This document shows positions 9,795-17,863 of a stretch of DNA of 64,000 bases, piece by piece; the stretch's first letter is position 1; every line of letters begins with the position of its first letter. This DNA comes from Symbiodinium microadriaticum (taxonomy: Eukaryota; Sar; Dinophyceae; Suessiales; Symbiodiniaceae): the NCBI GenBank assembly GCA_001939145.1, contig LSRX01001502.1:23022-87021 (forward strand), written 5' to 3'. Position numbers and translations under genes: made by a program. The notes beneath the pieces are model-generated. The model saw only the letters and a program-made list of their open reading frames with translations, searched no databases and was not told where the DNA came from.

Positions 9795-10999
9795 CTAGCG
9801 GCGGCTCCTCTGACGCCAGAGTAGCCGGTATGGGGTCTGGGGCTCCCAGGCCCCCCTCCCTCTAGGTGTCCGACGGCGCCCTAGCAGGTCCTTATCGTGT
9901 GGGGGAATGTTGTGTGGGCAGCACCGATCTCTCGCTATGGTCGGTCCAGTAGCCTTGCACCTCCAAGGGTAGCCCCAGCGTGGCCAGAAGCCCAGCGGTC
10001 GCGACCATAGCGTCCGCATAGCTGGCCGGCTTCGGCTCTAGCGCGCCTTCAGCCGTGGCATCAGGTAGTCCCGCTTATAGTTAGCGTGCTGCCTCAGTAG
10101 GGAGAACCGCTCCTGCAGCCAGCTTCTTTTAGCGAAGAAGGCGTACTCCGAGATAGCCACCGGTAGCTCCTGCACCCGTCGGCTCGGTCCCGAGGTCTTG
10201 GTGCGACGTAGCGTCGTGACCAAGCGGCCTTCCACTAGCGAGAGCTCAGCCGGTATGATAGCTTGGAGGTCGGACCAGCGTAGAGAACTCCAGACCTTGA
10301 CAAGCTTAGCCCAGGCCCAAACTCTCCATCCAATAGCCTGCCCTGGGTCCACGACCAGGTGCTCTAGGCGCGCCAGTAGGTACACCGGATAGCGGGGGGC
10401 TCGCTTGATCAAGCGGGCCCCTTCCGAGAGTATCTCGGTGATCTTGTCCTTAGCGGCCCAGGCCAGACGACCATGCGTAGCTCGCTGCTCTTCGGGAAAC
10501 TCAGAGACCTTCTCCACCCAGGAGATAGCCTTCACGATAGCATCTGGGACCGTGCGCCCACATGGCTCATCCCGACGGGCTAGCAAGTAGTCCACCAAAT
10601 CGGCTGGACGTCCCGGCGGGTAGCGGAGCTTCGCCTCTGCCAGCCATAGCCTCCACTGCCGATAGTATCCTAAGTAGCGCTTGAGGGTGGTCGCCGGGTC
10701 TTACGCACCAGTAGCTGTGCTGCTCGGTCCGGGTCCAGGCTGCCCTTAAGCGTTGTCAGCACGGGCGCGTCTATAGCGAGGAGCTCGTCCTGTAACCGAC
10801 GGCACCAAATGTCCAGGAGCCGCTCCTCCCTAGCGGCCACTATGCAACCATCGGCAATTAGCTTCCTGTTCCGTTCGCCCTGCGGCGGAGGTAGCTCCGG
10901 TGCGTAGCGGGGTCCACGTCCTGCACCCGTAGCGGTAGGCAGAACCATCGGTGGCATTAGCGTCATCCACGTCAGGTCGTCTTGAAGGTAGCCCCGCAC
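9795..10999 (-). pseudogene. Tyrosine recombinase of DIRS-1
   Basis: Frame 10999-10670 is the N-terminal arm-binding part, and 10598-10038 the core. Between them another frame reads LKRYLGYYRQWRLWLAE, bridging the two. Catalytic Arg I lies in SLRWSDLQAI and the beta-hairpin Lys in LRRTKTSG. A DHSER box (HxxR) is encoded at 9928-9942. A following LLGR and a Tyr-containing segment (TPYRLLW) lie in yet another frame. Such recombinases integrate circular DIRS cDNA without a target duplication. At least three frameshifts make it non-functional. Confidence 0.7.
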
Positions 11000-11132
11000 T
11001 CTCCGGTGCAGTTTAGCTTCCTGCTGTGCTTCTTGTAGCCAACAGTATAGCGCGTCCTCTATAGCCAGTCCTTCAGGGGGATAGCGAGCTCTTCCGCTAG
11101 TTGGCGAGCCATGGCGGGCACCTCATCGAGGT

Positions 11133-11444
11133 CTAGCGAGGCGAGCTCCGGGATTCCGAACCCTGGTCGAGGAGGTCGCGGTAGGCCTTGTCGAGCACTA
11201 GGCGTTGCTTATTAGCAAGAGCCTCCAGCTCAGCCACCGGACTAGGAGAGACTGCAGCTTCTACCGGCACCGACGTCATAGCGGGGGAAGGCGGGGTGAC
11301 CGTCGGGCCCGAAGGCGCCGGCATCCCCTCCCCACTTGCGACATCCTCTTCCAAGTCGGACGGGACCTCCGTCGGGACCTCCGGCACAGGCTCGGAGTCG
11401 TCCCCGGAACTGGCCCCCGACATGGTAGCGAGGCCACTGCACAA
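11133..11444 (-). CDS. Small acidic ORF at the 5' end of DIRS-1
   Basis: A 103-aa frame, Pro/Ser/Glu-rich (PVPEVPTEVPSDLEEDV) with a short helical C-terminus. I do not recognise it. It precedes the recombinase on the same strand and may be that protein's disordered N-terminus, since the intervening 11000-11130 also reads as helical protein in other frames. Confidence 0.3.
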   Translation of the reverse strand: MCSGLATMSGASSGDDSEPVPEVPTEVPSDLEEDVASGEGMPAPSGPTVTPPSPAMTSVPVEAAVSPSPVAELEALANKQRLVLDKAYRDLLDQGSESRSSPR

Positions 11445-11446
11445 AG

Positions 11447-11464
11447 CTGGGCTTATTAGCCCAG
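11447..11464. repeat. 7-bp inverted repeat at the DIRS-1 / element G junction
   Basis: CTGGGCT-TATT-AGCCCAG is a perfect 7-bp stem with a 4-base loop, placed where TAGC density drops to background and where the coiled-coil gag frame of element G stops. It may mark the original end of one partner. Confidence 0.5.
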
Positions 11465-13306
11465 TTCCCTTTCTCTCCCTACTTCGAAATTACCCCCCCT
11501 AGGGGCACAATGGCCACGGACATAGCATGTACGTTTCGGCAGCGGAAACACTTGCAATGTTTCCTGGGAACATCTTCGATGNTGTTCCAAGGACTGGTTG
11601 ATACTTTCAAATTCTCGGCTTGAACGAAGTTGCCATCCAAACTTCTTCGTCGGGTACAGCTCTCCATCTTCTCGCTTGGAAAAGCCACGGCTCGCCAAAC
11701 TGAGTAACTGTTCTCGAAGTCCATCTTGCCACTCCTTTGTGAAAGGTGGGTGCTTGCATTCCAGGTAATTTTCACCTTCCTTGAGTTGTCGCCCAACCTT
11801 CCACACGTCGCTGGAGATTTTCTCTCTCCACTCCTTTCCTGGTTCTTCTTCAGCAGGTTGCTTTCGGGCACGAACTCCAAGAGATAGTCCTGGCCTGGCC
11901 GGTGTTGGTACTTCAGATTCTTCCTTCTTCCCAGGTGTACTCGATCCTTCCTGCTGAGCCTTTTCCTTTCGGATTCTTTCTTGCAGTCCAGGAGGGATCT
12001 GAGGTCGGGCTTTAACTCGTGGTACTTCTGGGCGCGTACACTTTTCTTTGGCCTGAGCACACTGCTGAGCACGCTCCTCTTCTCTGCCAAAAGCCACTGC
12101 AGCTTCCAAGGCTCTTCCCAGACACTTCTGGAGTGTCTCAGCCTTCTCCTGGGTGTTCTGAAGTGCAGAGATGAAGTCTTCCTGAGCTTGCTTGGAATCC
12201 TCACATGTTTTGCTGTAAGCTTCTGCAGCTTCCTTCGACTTCTTCTGCTGCGGGCCATACGCCTGGATGTAGTTCTCCACAAGTTCTGTAGCTTTCCGCT
12301 CGAACCAGGTCTCTTGCTTCTCTTTCTCGCTGGCAACTGGTACTTGCACTTTGGCTTTGGGATTTCGTGAACGTTGCTCTCGGGCTCTACGTTCAGCTTC
12401 CTCGACAGCCTTGAGTCTTCGAGATTCTTCCTCGAGCTCCTTTCGCTTTCGATCATTCTCTTCCTCCAAGGCACGTTTCTTCTCTTCCAACTCTTCAATC
12501 TTACGTTTCCTTGAAGCGGAACCTTCATCCACTTCTTCTTCCACACGCTGGGCAGCTTCGGCTTCCTCGGCTTCTTCTTTTCTACGAAGTTCCATGAGCT
12601 TGATCCTTTCTTCTTCCCCTGCCGGGGGGCCGTATACTGTACGGGGGATGTGTCTGAGGTTCGAGATAAGCCTATCGATAATGAAGTAGAAGTTCGGCTT
12701 GTGCGATGGGTCTCGAGCAAGTGCCTTATACTCCTTTTCAAGTAAGAGTACAGACTCAATGGTGCCTGCGCTCTCCATGGCCGCATCCAGCTTCCTTCGC
12801 GCTGGCGTCCTCGAAGGGGTTCTTTCAGGCTTCTCTTCTCGTTCTTCAGCCTGTTCTGCTTGCTTTGCTCGCCGGTTTCTTTTCTCTTCCTTCCTGGCAG
12901 TCTTTTCTTCTTTCCGGGCTGTCTTCTTCTCTTGCTTCCGCTCGGCTCTGCTCGTTCCCGCTGCTGGCGTAGAACTTTCGCCACCACCAGGACGGATGGC
13001 TGGAGTCGCAGGGGCCGATCCCCGATGTACTGGGGGCAATTCCAAGACTTCTGTATGTCTCTTACTTGTTGGTCCTGCTGGTGTTCCGGTCTCTCCTTCT
13101 GGCTGAAGTTCCATGGTACCTGCGGAAGGTACAAGGCCGGTTGGCTCCTCGGTGTTCCTTTCGGCTTCTGGTGCAGGAACTCCTTCCATACGTTCGTCTC
13201 GTTCAGGTCCACCTTCCATTGCAAGGGTACTTTGGGATATTCCCATACAAGACTTCCTACTTCCTCTTCGAGGGAGTACGGCTGCGGACGAAAATCGAGG
13301 TGACAC
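11456..13306 (-). CDS. Coiled-coil gag-like protein of LTR element G
   Basis: Open for 616 codons on the minus strand. A likely start is the ATG at about 13216 (MEGGPERDERMEGV). The N-terminus is Pro/Glu-rich. A lysine/arginine/glutamate coiled coil follows (including KRKIEELEEKKRALEEEND), then a mixed helical region and a Trp-containing part (WREKISSDVWKVGRQL). One ambiguous base (N at 11582) interrupts it, and the stop coincides with the DIRS-1 junction, so the C-terminus may be truncated. Its place right after an LTR and primer site makes gag the best guess. No protease, integrase or RT of this element is left. Confidence 0.5.
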   Translation of the reverse strand: MSPRFSSAAVLPRRGSRKSCMGISQSTLAMEGGPERDERMEGVPAPEAERNTEEPTGLVPSAGTMELQPEGETGTPAGPTSKRHTEVLELPPVHRGSAPATPAIRPGGGESSTPAAGTSRAERKQEKKTARKEEKTARKEEKRNRRAKQAEQAEEREEKPERTPSRTPARRKLDAAMESAGTIESVLLLEKEYKALARDPSHKPNFYFIIDRLISNLRHIPRTVYGPPAGEEERIKLMELRRKEEAEEAEAAQRVEEEVDEGSASRKRKIEELEEKKRALEEENDRKRKELEEESRRLKAVEEAERRAREQRSRNPKAKVQVPVASEKEKQETWFERKATELVENYIQAYGPQQKKSKEAAEAYSKTCEDSKQAQEDFISALQNTQEKAETLQKCLGRALEAAVAFGREEERAQQCAQAKEKCTRPEVPRVKARPQIPPGLQERIRKEKAQQEGSSTPGKKEESEVPTPARPGLSLGVRARKQPAEEEPGKEWREKISSDVWKVGRQLKEGENYLECKHPPFTKEWQDGLREQLLSLASRGFSKREDGELYPTKKFGWQLRSSREFESINQSLEXHRRCSQETLQVFPLPKRTCYVRGHCAPRGGNFEVGRERELG

Positions 13307-13508
13307 AAACTTTCTTCTGCGACTACCTGGTGCGGGAACAATACCATACAGAGCACTGACACAATTCCCAAGAGGTCCTTGTACATCTTCGGCAGCATCC
13401 TTTCCATACTTGTCCTTTCGAATACTTGTTTCATACTTTCGTATACTTCTCGCTGCTAGTGTATAGTACTTCCTTTCCGTCCCACGGATTCCCGGATCTT
13501 CAGGCTCT

Positions 13509-13520
13509 GCTCCGCTACCA
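13509..13520 (-). other. Primer-binding site of element G
   Basis: The minus strand reads TGGTAGCGGAGC directly after the LTR. The same 12-mer follows the Copia-2 left LTR at 17796-17807. It is close to the complement of the acceptor end of eukaryotic initiator tRNA-Met. Confidence 0.7.
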
Positions 13521-13678
13521 AGTTAAACAGTACAAACCTAAGCGGTCACGCTTTTTCACTCTTGAACCAAAAGGCGCTGCACGGTCACATGCATTATACA
13601 TGCCGTAGCCTTGGGCTCTCCAAAGGTGTGGGATGCTACATGCTACTGTACATACATTCCCATCTATAAATTCTAACA
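13521..13678 (-). repeat. 5' LTR of element G (158 bp)
   Basis: On the minus strand it begins TGTTAGAATT at the GAAGG target duplication and ends GTTTAACT against the primer-binding site. Its last 13 bp recur at 2462-2474, the far end of the insertion. The 3' LTR is otherwise missing, so this is a solo 5' LTR plus a 13-bp stub. Confidence 0.7.
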
Positions 13679-13683
13679 GAAGG
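13679..13683. repeat. Target site duplication GAAGG, right copy
   Basis: Matches 2457-2461. Copia-1 integrase coding resumes at the next base. Confidence 0.85.
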
Positions 13684-14834
13684 GCCGTCTTGACACTCCT
13701 AAGGTCACCACATGTCCATTCGGTAGTCTTGTGTATGCGAAACCAGGCCCCTCATCAGTGAGGAGTGCCGATGCAGGGTTGGAAAAGCTGGCTGAGGTTG
13801 TGTATTTGGGTCCGGTTTCTTGCATCGGTGGAGGCGTTTTGGGGATTCCAGGTAAGTCGGGCAGGATTGGCGTTGAAGAGTCTTTGTGGTCCAAAATGCG
13901 CACATACCAGAAAGCAAAAGCTATGAAGCCGTATTGCTGGAGTCTGGAAGAGTTGAGTCCGCTCCTAAAGCGTTCAGCTGCAGACCATGTGCCATTACCT
14001 ACACCTGTAGTTCGGGACCCAAGCCCTGCGACGTACTCCCCAGAGCTCCCTCAAAACTCCCACGATGAACCTGATGAAGTTGTGGTGCCGGTATCTGGTC
14101 CGCCGATTGCGTGGATTAAGAAGGAAGGCCCTACAGAAGGATGCAATGCATGCAACCAGTACAGGAGAGAAGGAAAGATCCATGGTAAGGTTCACTCGCA
14201 GGCTTGCAAGCAACGCTACAAGGAGTTTTTAGAGGATGAGCGTCGCAAGAAACGTAAGTTAGAGGCTTCGCCTACGCCGCCCGTGCCCGTTTCGATGGAT
14301 GTTGATGCTCCACCTCGTACTCTTCCTCCTGCGCCAGCGCTTGTTCCTGTCCCTTCTAGTTCTCCGCAGTCCTTCTCTCCAGTGCCAGTCCCAGCATCTC
14401 AAAGTCCAGATCCTGCTTCGTCGTCTGCTGCGGCCCCAGTCCCCGCGTCAGGTGATGCTCCGTTGGGAGATGGCGTTGAGGATATGGCTGTTGAACCCAC
14501 GGGTGATGCCATGGAGCTCGATTTGTTGATTGATTATACCACACCAGAGTTGGCTGACAGGCTCTTGTCCTTTGAACAATCGACAAAACGAGGACCCTGG
14601 TTCAAAGATACCGTCTGCGGGACCGTAGTGTGGCAGCAAATGCCGCTAAAACCACATTGTGAGCCAACTGGTGTTGATCTGTCGCATGAACAAGTTGAGG
14701 CTGCAATGCGGAAAGAGTTGTCGCAGTGCTCAAAGCTTGCAGTGGGGAGGCCAATCACTGAGCGTGAAGCCCATGAGATCGCGCGGGATAGTTGCACAAG
14801 GATCCTGCCTACGAGGTGGGTCCCTGGGTCCTAG
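13684..14834 (+). CDS. Integrase C-terminus and pre-RT linker, Copia-1
   Basis: The frame starts at the insertion edge with the copia integrase C-terminal signature (TTCPFGSLVYAKPG, then LGPVSCIGGGVLGI). A Pro/Ser-rich acidic linker of about 200 residues follows, with a Cys-containing patch (GCNACNQYRREGK). It ends with the first RT residues (ILPTRWVPGS). The in-frame stop at 14834 falls inside RT; the next frame takes over at about 14790, so one frameshift separates integrase from RT. Confidence 0.75.
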
Positions 14835-15811
14835 TAATGAAACATGACGGACGCATTCGAGCAAGACTCGTTGCGAAGGACTTGAAGTCTGCAGGACTTC
14901 CGGCAGTCCGTGAGGGACACTACTCTCCAACATCATCGTTGGAAAGTCTGCGCTTGGTGTTGGCGGTCAGCACTCGGTTGGGGTTGTCACTCGTGACGAT
15001 TGACATTTCAACAGCGTTCCTGTATGCATGTTTGTCAGGTGAGCGGCAGGTCGTGAAGTTGCCATCGTCATGCAGAGATGCCCGTGGCCATCCAGTTTTC
15101 CTTGATTTGCTCAAAGCTTTATACGGATTGCGTCGAGCTCCGGTGTATTGGTATCGCGAGTTGAAGCGTGCATTGTTGAAACTTGGTTTCGAGATCACGG
15201 CTGATGCGGCCGTTTTCAGACACTACTCATCGGAGTTTGGATTGGTATTGGTGGTCGTGTACGTAGATGACTGCCTGTTTGCAGGGGCTCATGAATCCTG
15301 TTTACACTTCATTGCTGCCTTGGCGAGTGGCTACGAAGTGAAGCCCACAGGTGAGCTGAAGCATGGAGTGGTCGGTTGCGTTGAGTTCCTTGGCAAAGAA
15401 GTAAAACGCGAAGAGCCCGGAGGGTCACTCTTGATCGGACTGCCTTCGTCCTATTGGGATGGGATTGAAAGTGCCAGTGGATTGACGTTCAAGCCACAAG
15501 ACAACCCTCCCGACTTGTCGAAGTTCGTCGATTGCGAAACCGCTCAGCTTAAAAAGCTTGCGTCCGAAAAGTACCGGACGGTCCTCGGAAAGCTTGCTTG
15601 GTACAGTTTGACGCTTCCTCCCTTGCAGTACTACGTCAGTTGGCTGAGTTGCTACCAACAAAGCCCACTGAAGCTTCATGGGCCGCTATGCGTTTGGTCT
15701 TACGGTACGCAAAACGCTTTCAAGGAGTTTTTCAAGCCATCACGTCTGGAACGTGTTGGGAACGGGACGAACGAGAAGTTCATGGTGCGACGGACGCCTC
15801 CTGGTCGGTAA
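14792..15811 (+). pseudogene. Reverse transcriptase, Copia-1
   Basis: Copia RT with motifs in order: RIRARLVAKDLKS (fingers), VTIDISTAFLYA (first palm Asp), LLKALYGLRRAPVYWY, and VVVYVDDCLFAG (YVDD box, intact). The thumb and connection follow to about residue 265, after which the translation stops matching and RNase H continues in the frame 15598-16761. The catalytic residues are all present, so only frameshifts inactivate it. Confidence 0.85.
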
Positions 15812-16761
15812 GATCCGTGGCCGGGGGGGTGGTAATGTGGAGAGATACTATGATCAAAAGTTGGAGCCGGCGGATTGGTACTCCTTGCTTGAGCTCTGCA
15901 GAAGCCGAACTGTTCGGCATTGTGGAATGCCTGAAAGAGTGTCTGCATGTAGCTATGTGCTTGCAAACGTTTTTGGAAGGGTTACCATCCATGGAGGAGC
16001 GTTGGTCACAGCCCGGAATCATGCCGCTTGTCGTGTCAACGGACAGTGAATCCGCGAAGAACATAAGCATGATGCAAGGCCTCCTCCGGAGGGTCAGACA
16101 CCTTGAGCTCCGGGTGATGCTCGTTCAACATCATACGGATGCTGGTCGGTGGGTGGTTCGTTATGTTCCTGGTCAGAGCAATCCGACGGATTCATTGACA
16201 AAGCCTTCGGATGTCAAGCACACTGACATGTTAGCCGAACTCGCAGGCTTGCGTTTGTCTGCAGTCATGAGATCTGTTCTTGACACAACGGCTCACATTA
16301 TTGACGGCTTTGAGACCATGTTGGCTCAGAATCGTCGTCGAGTGACAGAAGGTCTTCGCAGAGCGCTTGCTGGCTTGAGCTTGGCCGTTGGCGCGTCGAC
16401 GCTCTCGAGTCACCTTGCTTTCCAAGTCCCGGACCCTGTGAGATCAGGGATGGAGCATGCACAAGATGCAGTCCCAGCGGAAGGTCCGCTTTGCACCAGG
16501 TGTGTAGTGCGCATGGGTGCTTTGTCGGCGTTTTGTCGTCAACGTTGTCGGTTTTCCGCGGTACGTTGTCGAGACTCGTTGCTTGCGCGTATCGTTGTTC
16601 GTGTTCGCATCACAGTACGTTGTTTTCCACGCGTGCTCCTTTTTAGAGGCTTGCTCAGTCAGCGTGGAACTGTCTGGAGGATGCCAAGTGAGCAGATGCA
16701 GAGTACTGTGAGAGTTTTTCCGGCGATGGGCCATTCGGACAAGTGGGGGTGTGAAGATTGA
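15598..16761 (+). CDS. RNase H and C-terminal extension, Copia-1
   Basis: RNase H motifs are in order: GATDASWSV (Asp), CLSSAEAELFGI (Glu), VSTDSESAKNI (Asp) and NPTDSLTKPS (last Asp). A 150-residue extension follows, with a helical segment (LRRALAGLSLAVGAS) and an Arg/Cys-rich tail that I do not recognise. Removes template RNA during cDNA synthesis. One frame off from RT, so it could only be made by frameshifting. Confidence 0.8.
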   Translation: MVQFDASSLAVLRQLAELLPTKPTEASWAAMRLVLRYAKRFQGVFQAITSGTCWERDEREVHGATDASWSVRSVAGGVVMWRDTMIKSWSRRIGTPCLSSAEAELFGIVECLKECLHVAMCLQTFLEGLPSMEERWSQPGIMPLVVSTDSESAKNISMMQGLLRRVRHLELRVMLVQHHTDAGRWVVRYVPGQSNPTDSLTKPSDVKHTDMLAELAGLRLSAVMRSVLDTTAHIIDGFETMLAQNRRRVTEGLRRALAGLSLAVGASTLSSHLAFQVPDPVRSGMEHAQDAVPAEGPLCTRCVVRMGALSAFCRQRCRFSAVRCRDSLLARIVVRVRITVRCFPRVLLFRGLLSQRGTVWRMPSEQMQSTVRVFPAMGHSDKWGCED

Positions 16762-17490
16762 AGTGTCCTCAGACCCACTTTGTAAACTCTGTAGATAGTT
16801 CCTTGTGCCTTCAGGTCTTGGCCTCAGCGCACCTGCACTTCGCTTCTGCTTGGCTGCAGTTAATCTAACTCCCTTAATTCGTTTCGTTCGTCGGGGTAGG
16901 TAAAACTTCTGGACGCTCAGATTTCAGCTCGGCATGACCTGCAGACATGCTGTGTGCTTCGCACAACGATATCCAGAATTCCAGCTTTGAGTAACCTCGA
17001 CTCTTTTGCAGCTGATGCTCGACAGATGTCCCGGCGAGAGCGGTGGTGCACAGCTCCGTGATGCTCGAACATTCGTGTACAGCTTGAAACGCTTCATGCA
17101 CGGATTCACCTTTGGCTCAAGCGCTCGTGGTCAGAAAAGAGGCTTGCAGAAACGGACTGCTGGGATTGGGCAAGTGAGAACGCACTCGAAGCATCGAGAG
17201 AGGAACGTGTGTGAGTGAGCGTGCATGACTGCTTCCGACTACTGTCATCTTCATCCTCTGCGATCCTGCTGTGACGTGACCAAGGCGCGCTCCGAATTTC
17301 ACATAAACCCCAAACCCTAAACCCTAAACCGCTGGTAACAAACGCCCAGCGGCATAGCTGCAGATCTTGCAGAGATGAGGGTTTAGGCTTTAGGGTTTCA
17401 TAGTTGAAACGGTGCTCCCCTTATCTCGGCTTGGATCTCGTTCGAAGGCATGGGAGTGTCAGGGGAGATGTCTAGGGGGTGATAGGGTTT
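16762..17490. other. Non-coding stretch between Copia-1 and Copia-2
   Basis: No gene seen. It should hold the Copia-1 3' LTR but no second copy is in the window to define it. It contains TTTGGCTCAAG at 17111-17121, matching the 3' end of the dinoflagellate spliced leader, and telomere-like tracts at about 17305-17333 (CCCTAAA), 17376-17400 and 17482-17495 (TTTAGGG). Confidence 0.6.
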
Positions 17491-17495
17491 AGGGT
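17491..17495. repeat. Target site duplication AGGGT, left
   Basis: Perfect match to 26190-26194. Both belong to a TTTAGGG-type tract. Confidence 0.85.
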
Positions 17496-17794
17496 TGTGA
17501 AAGCTGTCGCTCAGGACCAGTACATGTTCACCTGTGGCCTTTCAAGGCTCGAGGGTCCTGGGAGGGCGGGAACGAGGTTGCTGCAGAGCAGCACATGGAC
17601 CGCCAGAGCTGAGTCTGGGAGGCAGAAGGAAAACAGCGCCGGAGCGCTCTTCTGACGGGGTCAGACTTTTTGATTGGGGGCCAATCTTGCGGACATTTAT
17701 CATTCTGAGACGAGGCCGTCTCTAGATTGCATTTCAGTGTTATCGATTGGTTTGGCAGGGCCAAGGCTACCAGGTGAGTCTCACGAGACTCACA
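17496..17794 (+). repeat. 5' LTR of Copia-2 (299 bp)
   Basis: Starts TGTGAAAGCTGTCGC and ends GAGACTCACA. Differs from the right copy at three places: one missing C in the GAAAAC run, CCAAGG for CCAAAG, and GAGTCTC for GAGTCCC. Confidence 0.93.
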
Positions 17795-17795
17795 C

Positions 17796-17807
17796 TGGTA
17801 GCGGAGC
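17796..17807 (+). other. Primer-binding site of Copia-2
   Basis: TGGTAGCGGAGC starts two bases after the LTR, as usual. It is identical to the site in element G and similar to initiator-Met tRNA complements. Confidence 0.75.
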
Positions 17808-17863
17808 AACTGGAGCTTCGCTGTTAGTGGCGGAAAAGCAAGTATCTGGGAACCTTTGGAGAG

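Larger units (their letters stand above)
2475..11460 (-). mobile_element. DIRS-1, DIRS-like tyrosine-recombinase retroelement
   Basis: On the minus strand, 5' to 3', I read: a small ORF (11444-11133), a tyrosine recombinase with a C-terminal tail (10999-9364), a coiled-coil/Cys-rich accessory ORF (8938-7453), a gag with CCCH finger (7011-5793), a methyltransferase-like ORF (5765-4041), DIRS-type RT (about 4150-3380) and RNase H (3407-2681). The ends are set by the abrupt start and stop of the TAGC-dense composition at about 2481 and 11460. Recombinase upstream of gag differs from classic DIRS1, where it is last. Several frameshifts indicate decay. Confidence 0.75.
2481..11460. repeat. Field of dispersed TAGC (GCTA on the element strand) motifs
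   Basis: TAGC occurs about twice per 60 bases throughout. As a worked sample, 6490-6988 has 18 copies, at 6490, 6532, 6562, 6594, 6630, 6651, 6681, 6705, 6741, 6790, 6826, 6831, 6855, 6873, 6940, 6952, 6973 and 6985. Chance predicts about 2. Nine of the 18 read TAGCG. The reverse complement GCTA is rarer on this strand (5 in the same interval). Coding and non-coding parts are equally affected, and the signal stops at the element edges. Confidence 0.9.
2462..13678 (-). mobile_element. LTR element G fused with DIRS-1, inserted in Copia-1
   Basis: An 11,217-bp insertion flanked by GAAGG. Read on the minus strand it starts with an LTR (13678 to 13521, beginning TGTTAGAA), then a TGGTAGCGGAGC primer-binding site, then a coiled-coil gag ORF. 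Its far end keeps only the last 13 bp of the same LTR (2474 to 2462; the same 13-mer is at 13521-13533). About 9 kb of DIRS-like sequence fills the space where the rest of element G should be. It is therefore a composite: termini of an LTR element around a tyrosine-recombinase element. Confidence 0.75.
1..16761 (+). mobile_element. Copia-1, copia-like LTR retroelement, split by an insertion
   Basis: Gag, protease, integrase, RT and RNase H lie in copia order on the plus strand, in two blocks: 1-2461 and 13684-16761. The blocks are separated by an 11.2-kb insertion flanked by GAAGG. Removing the insertion and one GAAGG copy rejoins the integrase in frame across the junction (residues RMKGRLD). 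The 5' end and 5' LTR lie before the window. No 3' LTR could be recognised after 16761. Several frameshifts make it a pseudo-element. Confidence 0.85.

Noticed and set aside
11479..13434. 651-codon minus frame overlapping the gag of element G
   Set aside because: Its composition (Arg/Ser/Lys-rich, no heptads) is that of an off-frame read of the coiled-coil ORF 13306-11456. Only its first about 40 residues precede that ORF.
2462..13533. The 13-mer AGTTAAACAGTAC at both ends of the insertion as a long target duplication of LINE type
   Set aside because: The right copy is the end of an LTR that touches a primer-binding site, and GAAGG just outside both ends restores the Copia-1 frame. The 13-mer is LTR terminus, not target.
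13603..13620. CCGTAGCCTTGGGCTC as a spliced-leader copy
   Set aside because: The first eight bases match but the TTTTGGCTCAAG part does not, and it lies on the opposite strand inside the element G LTR.
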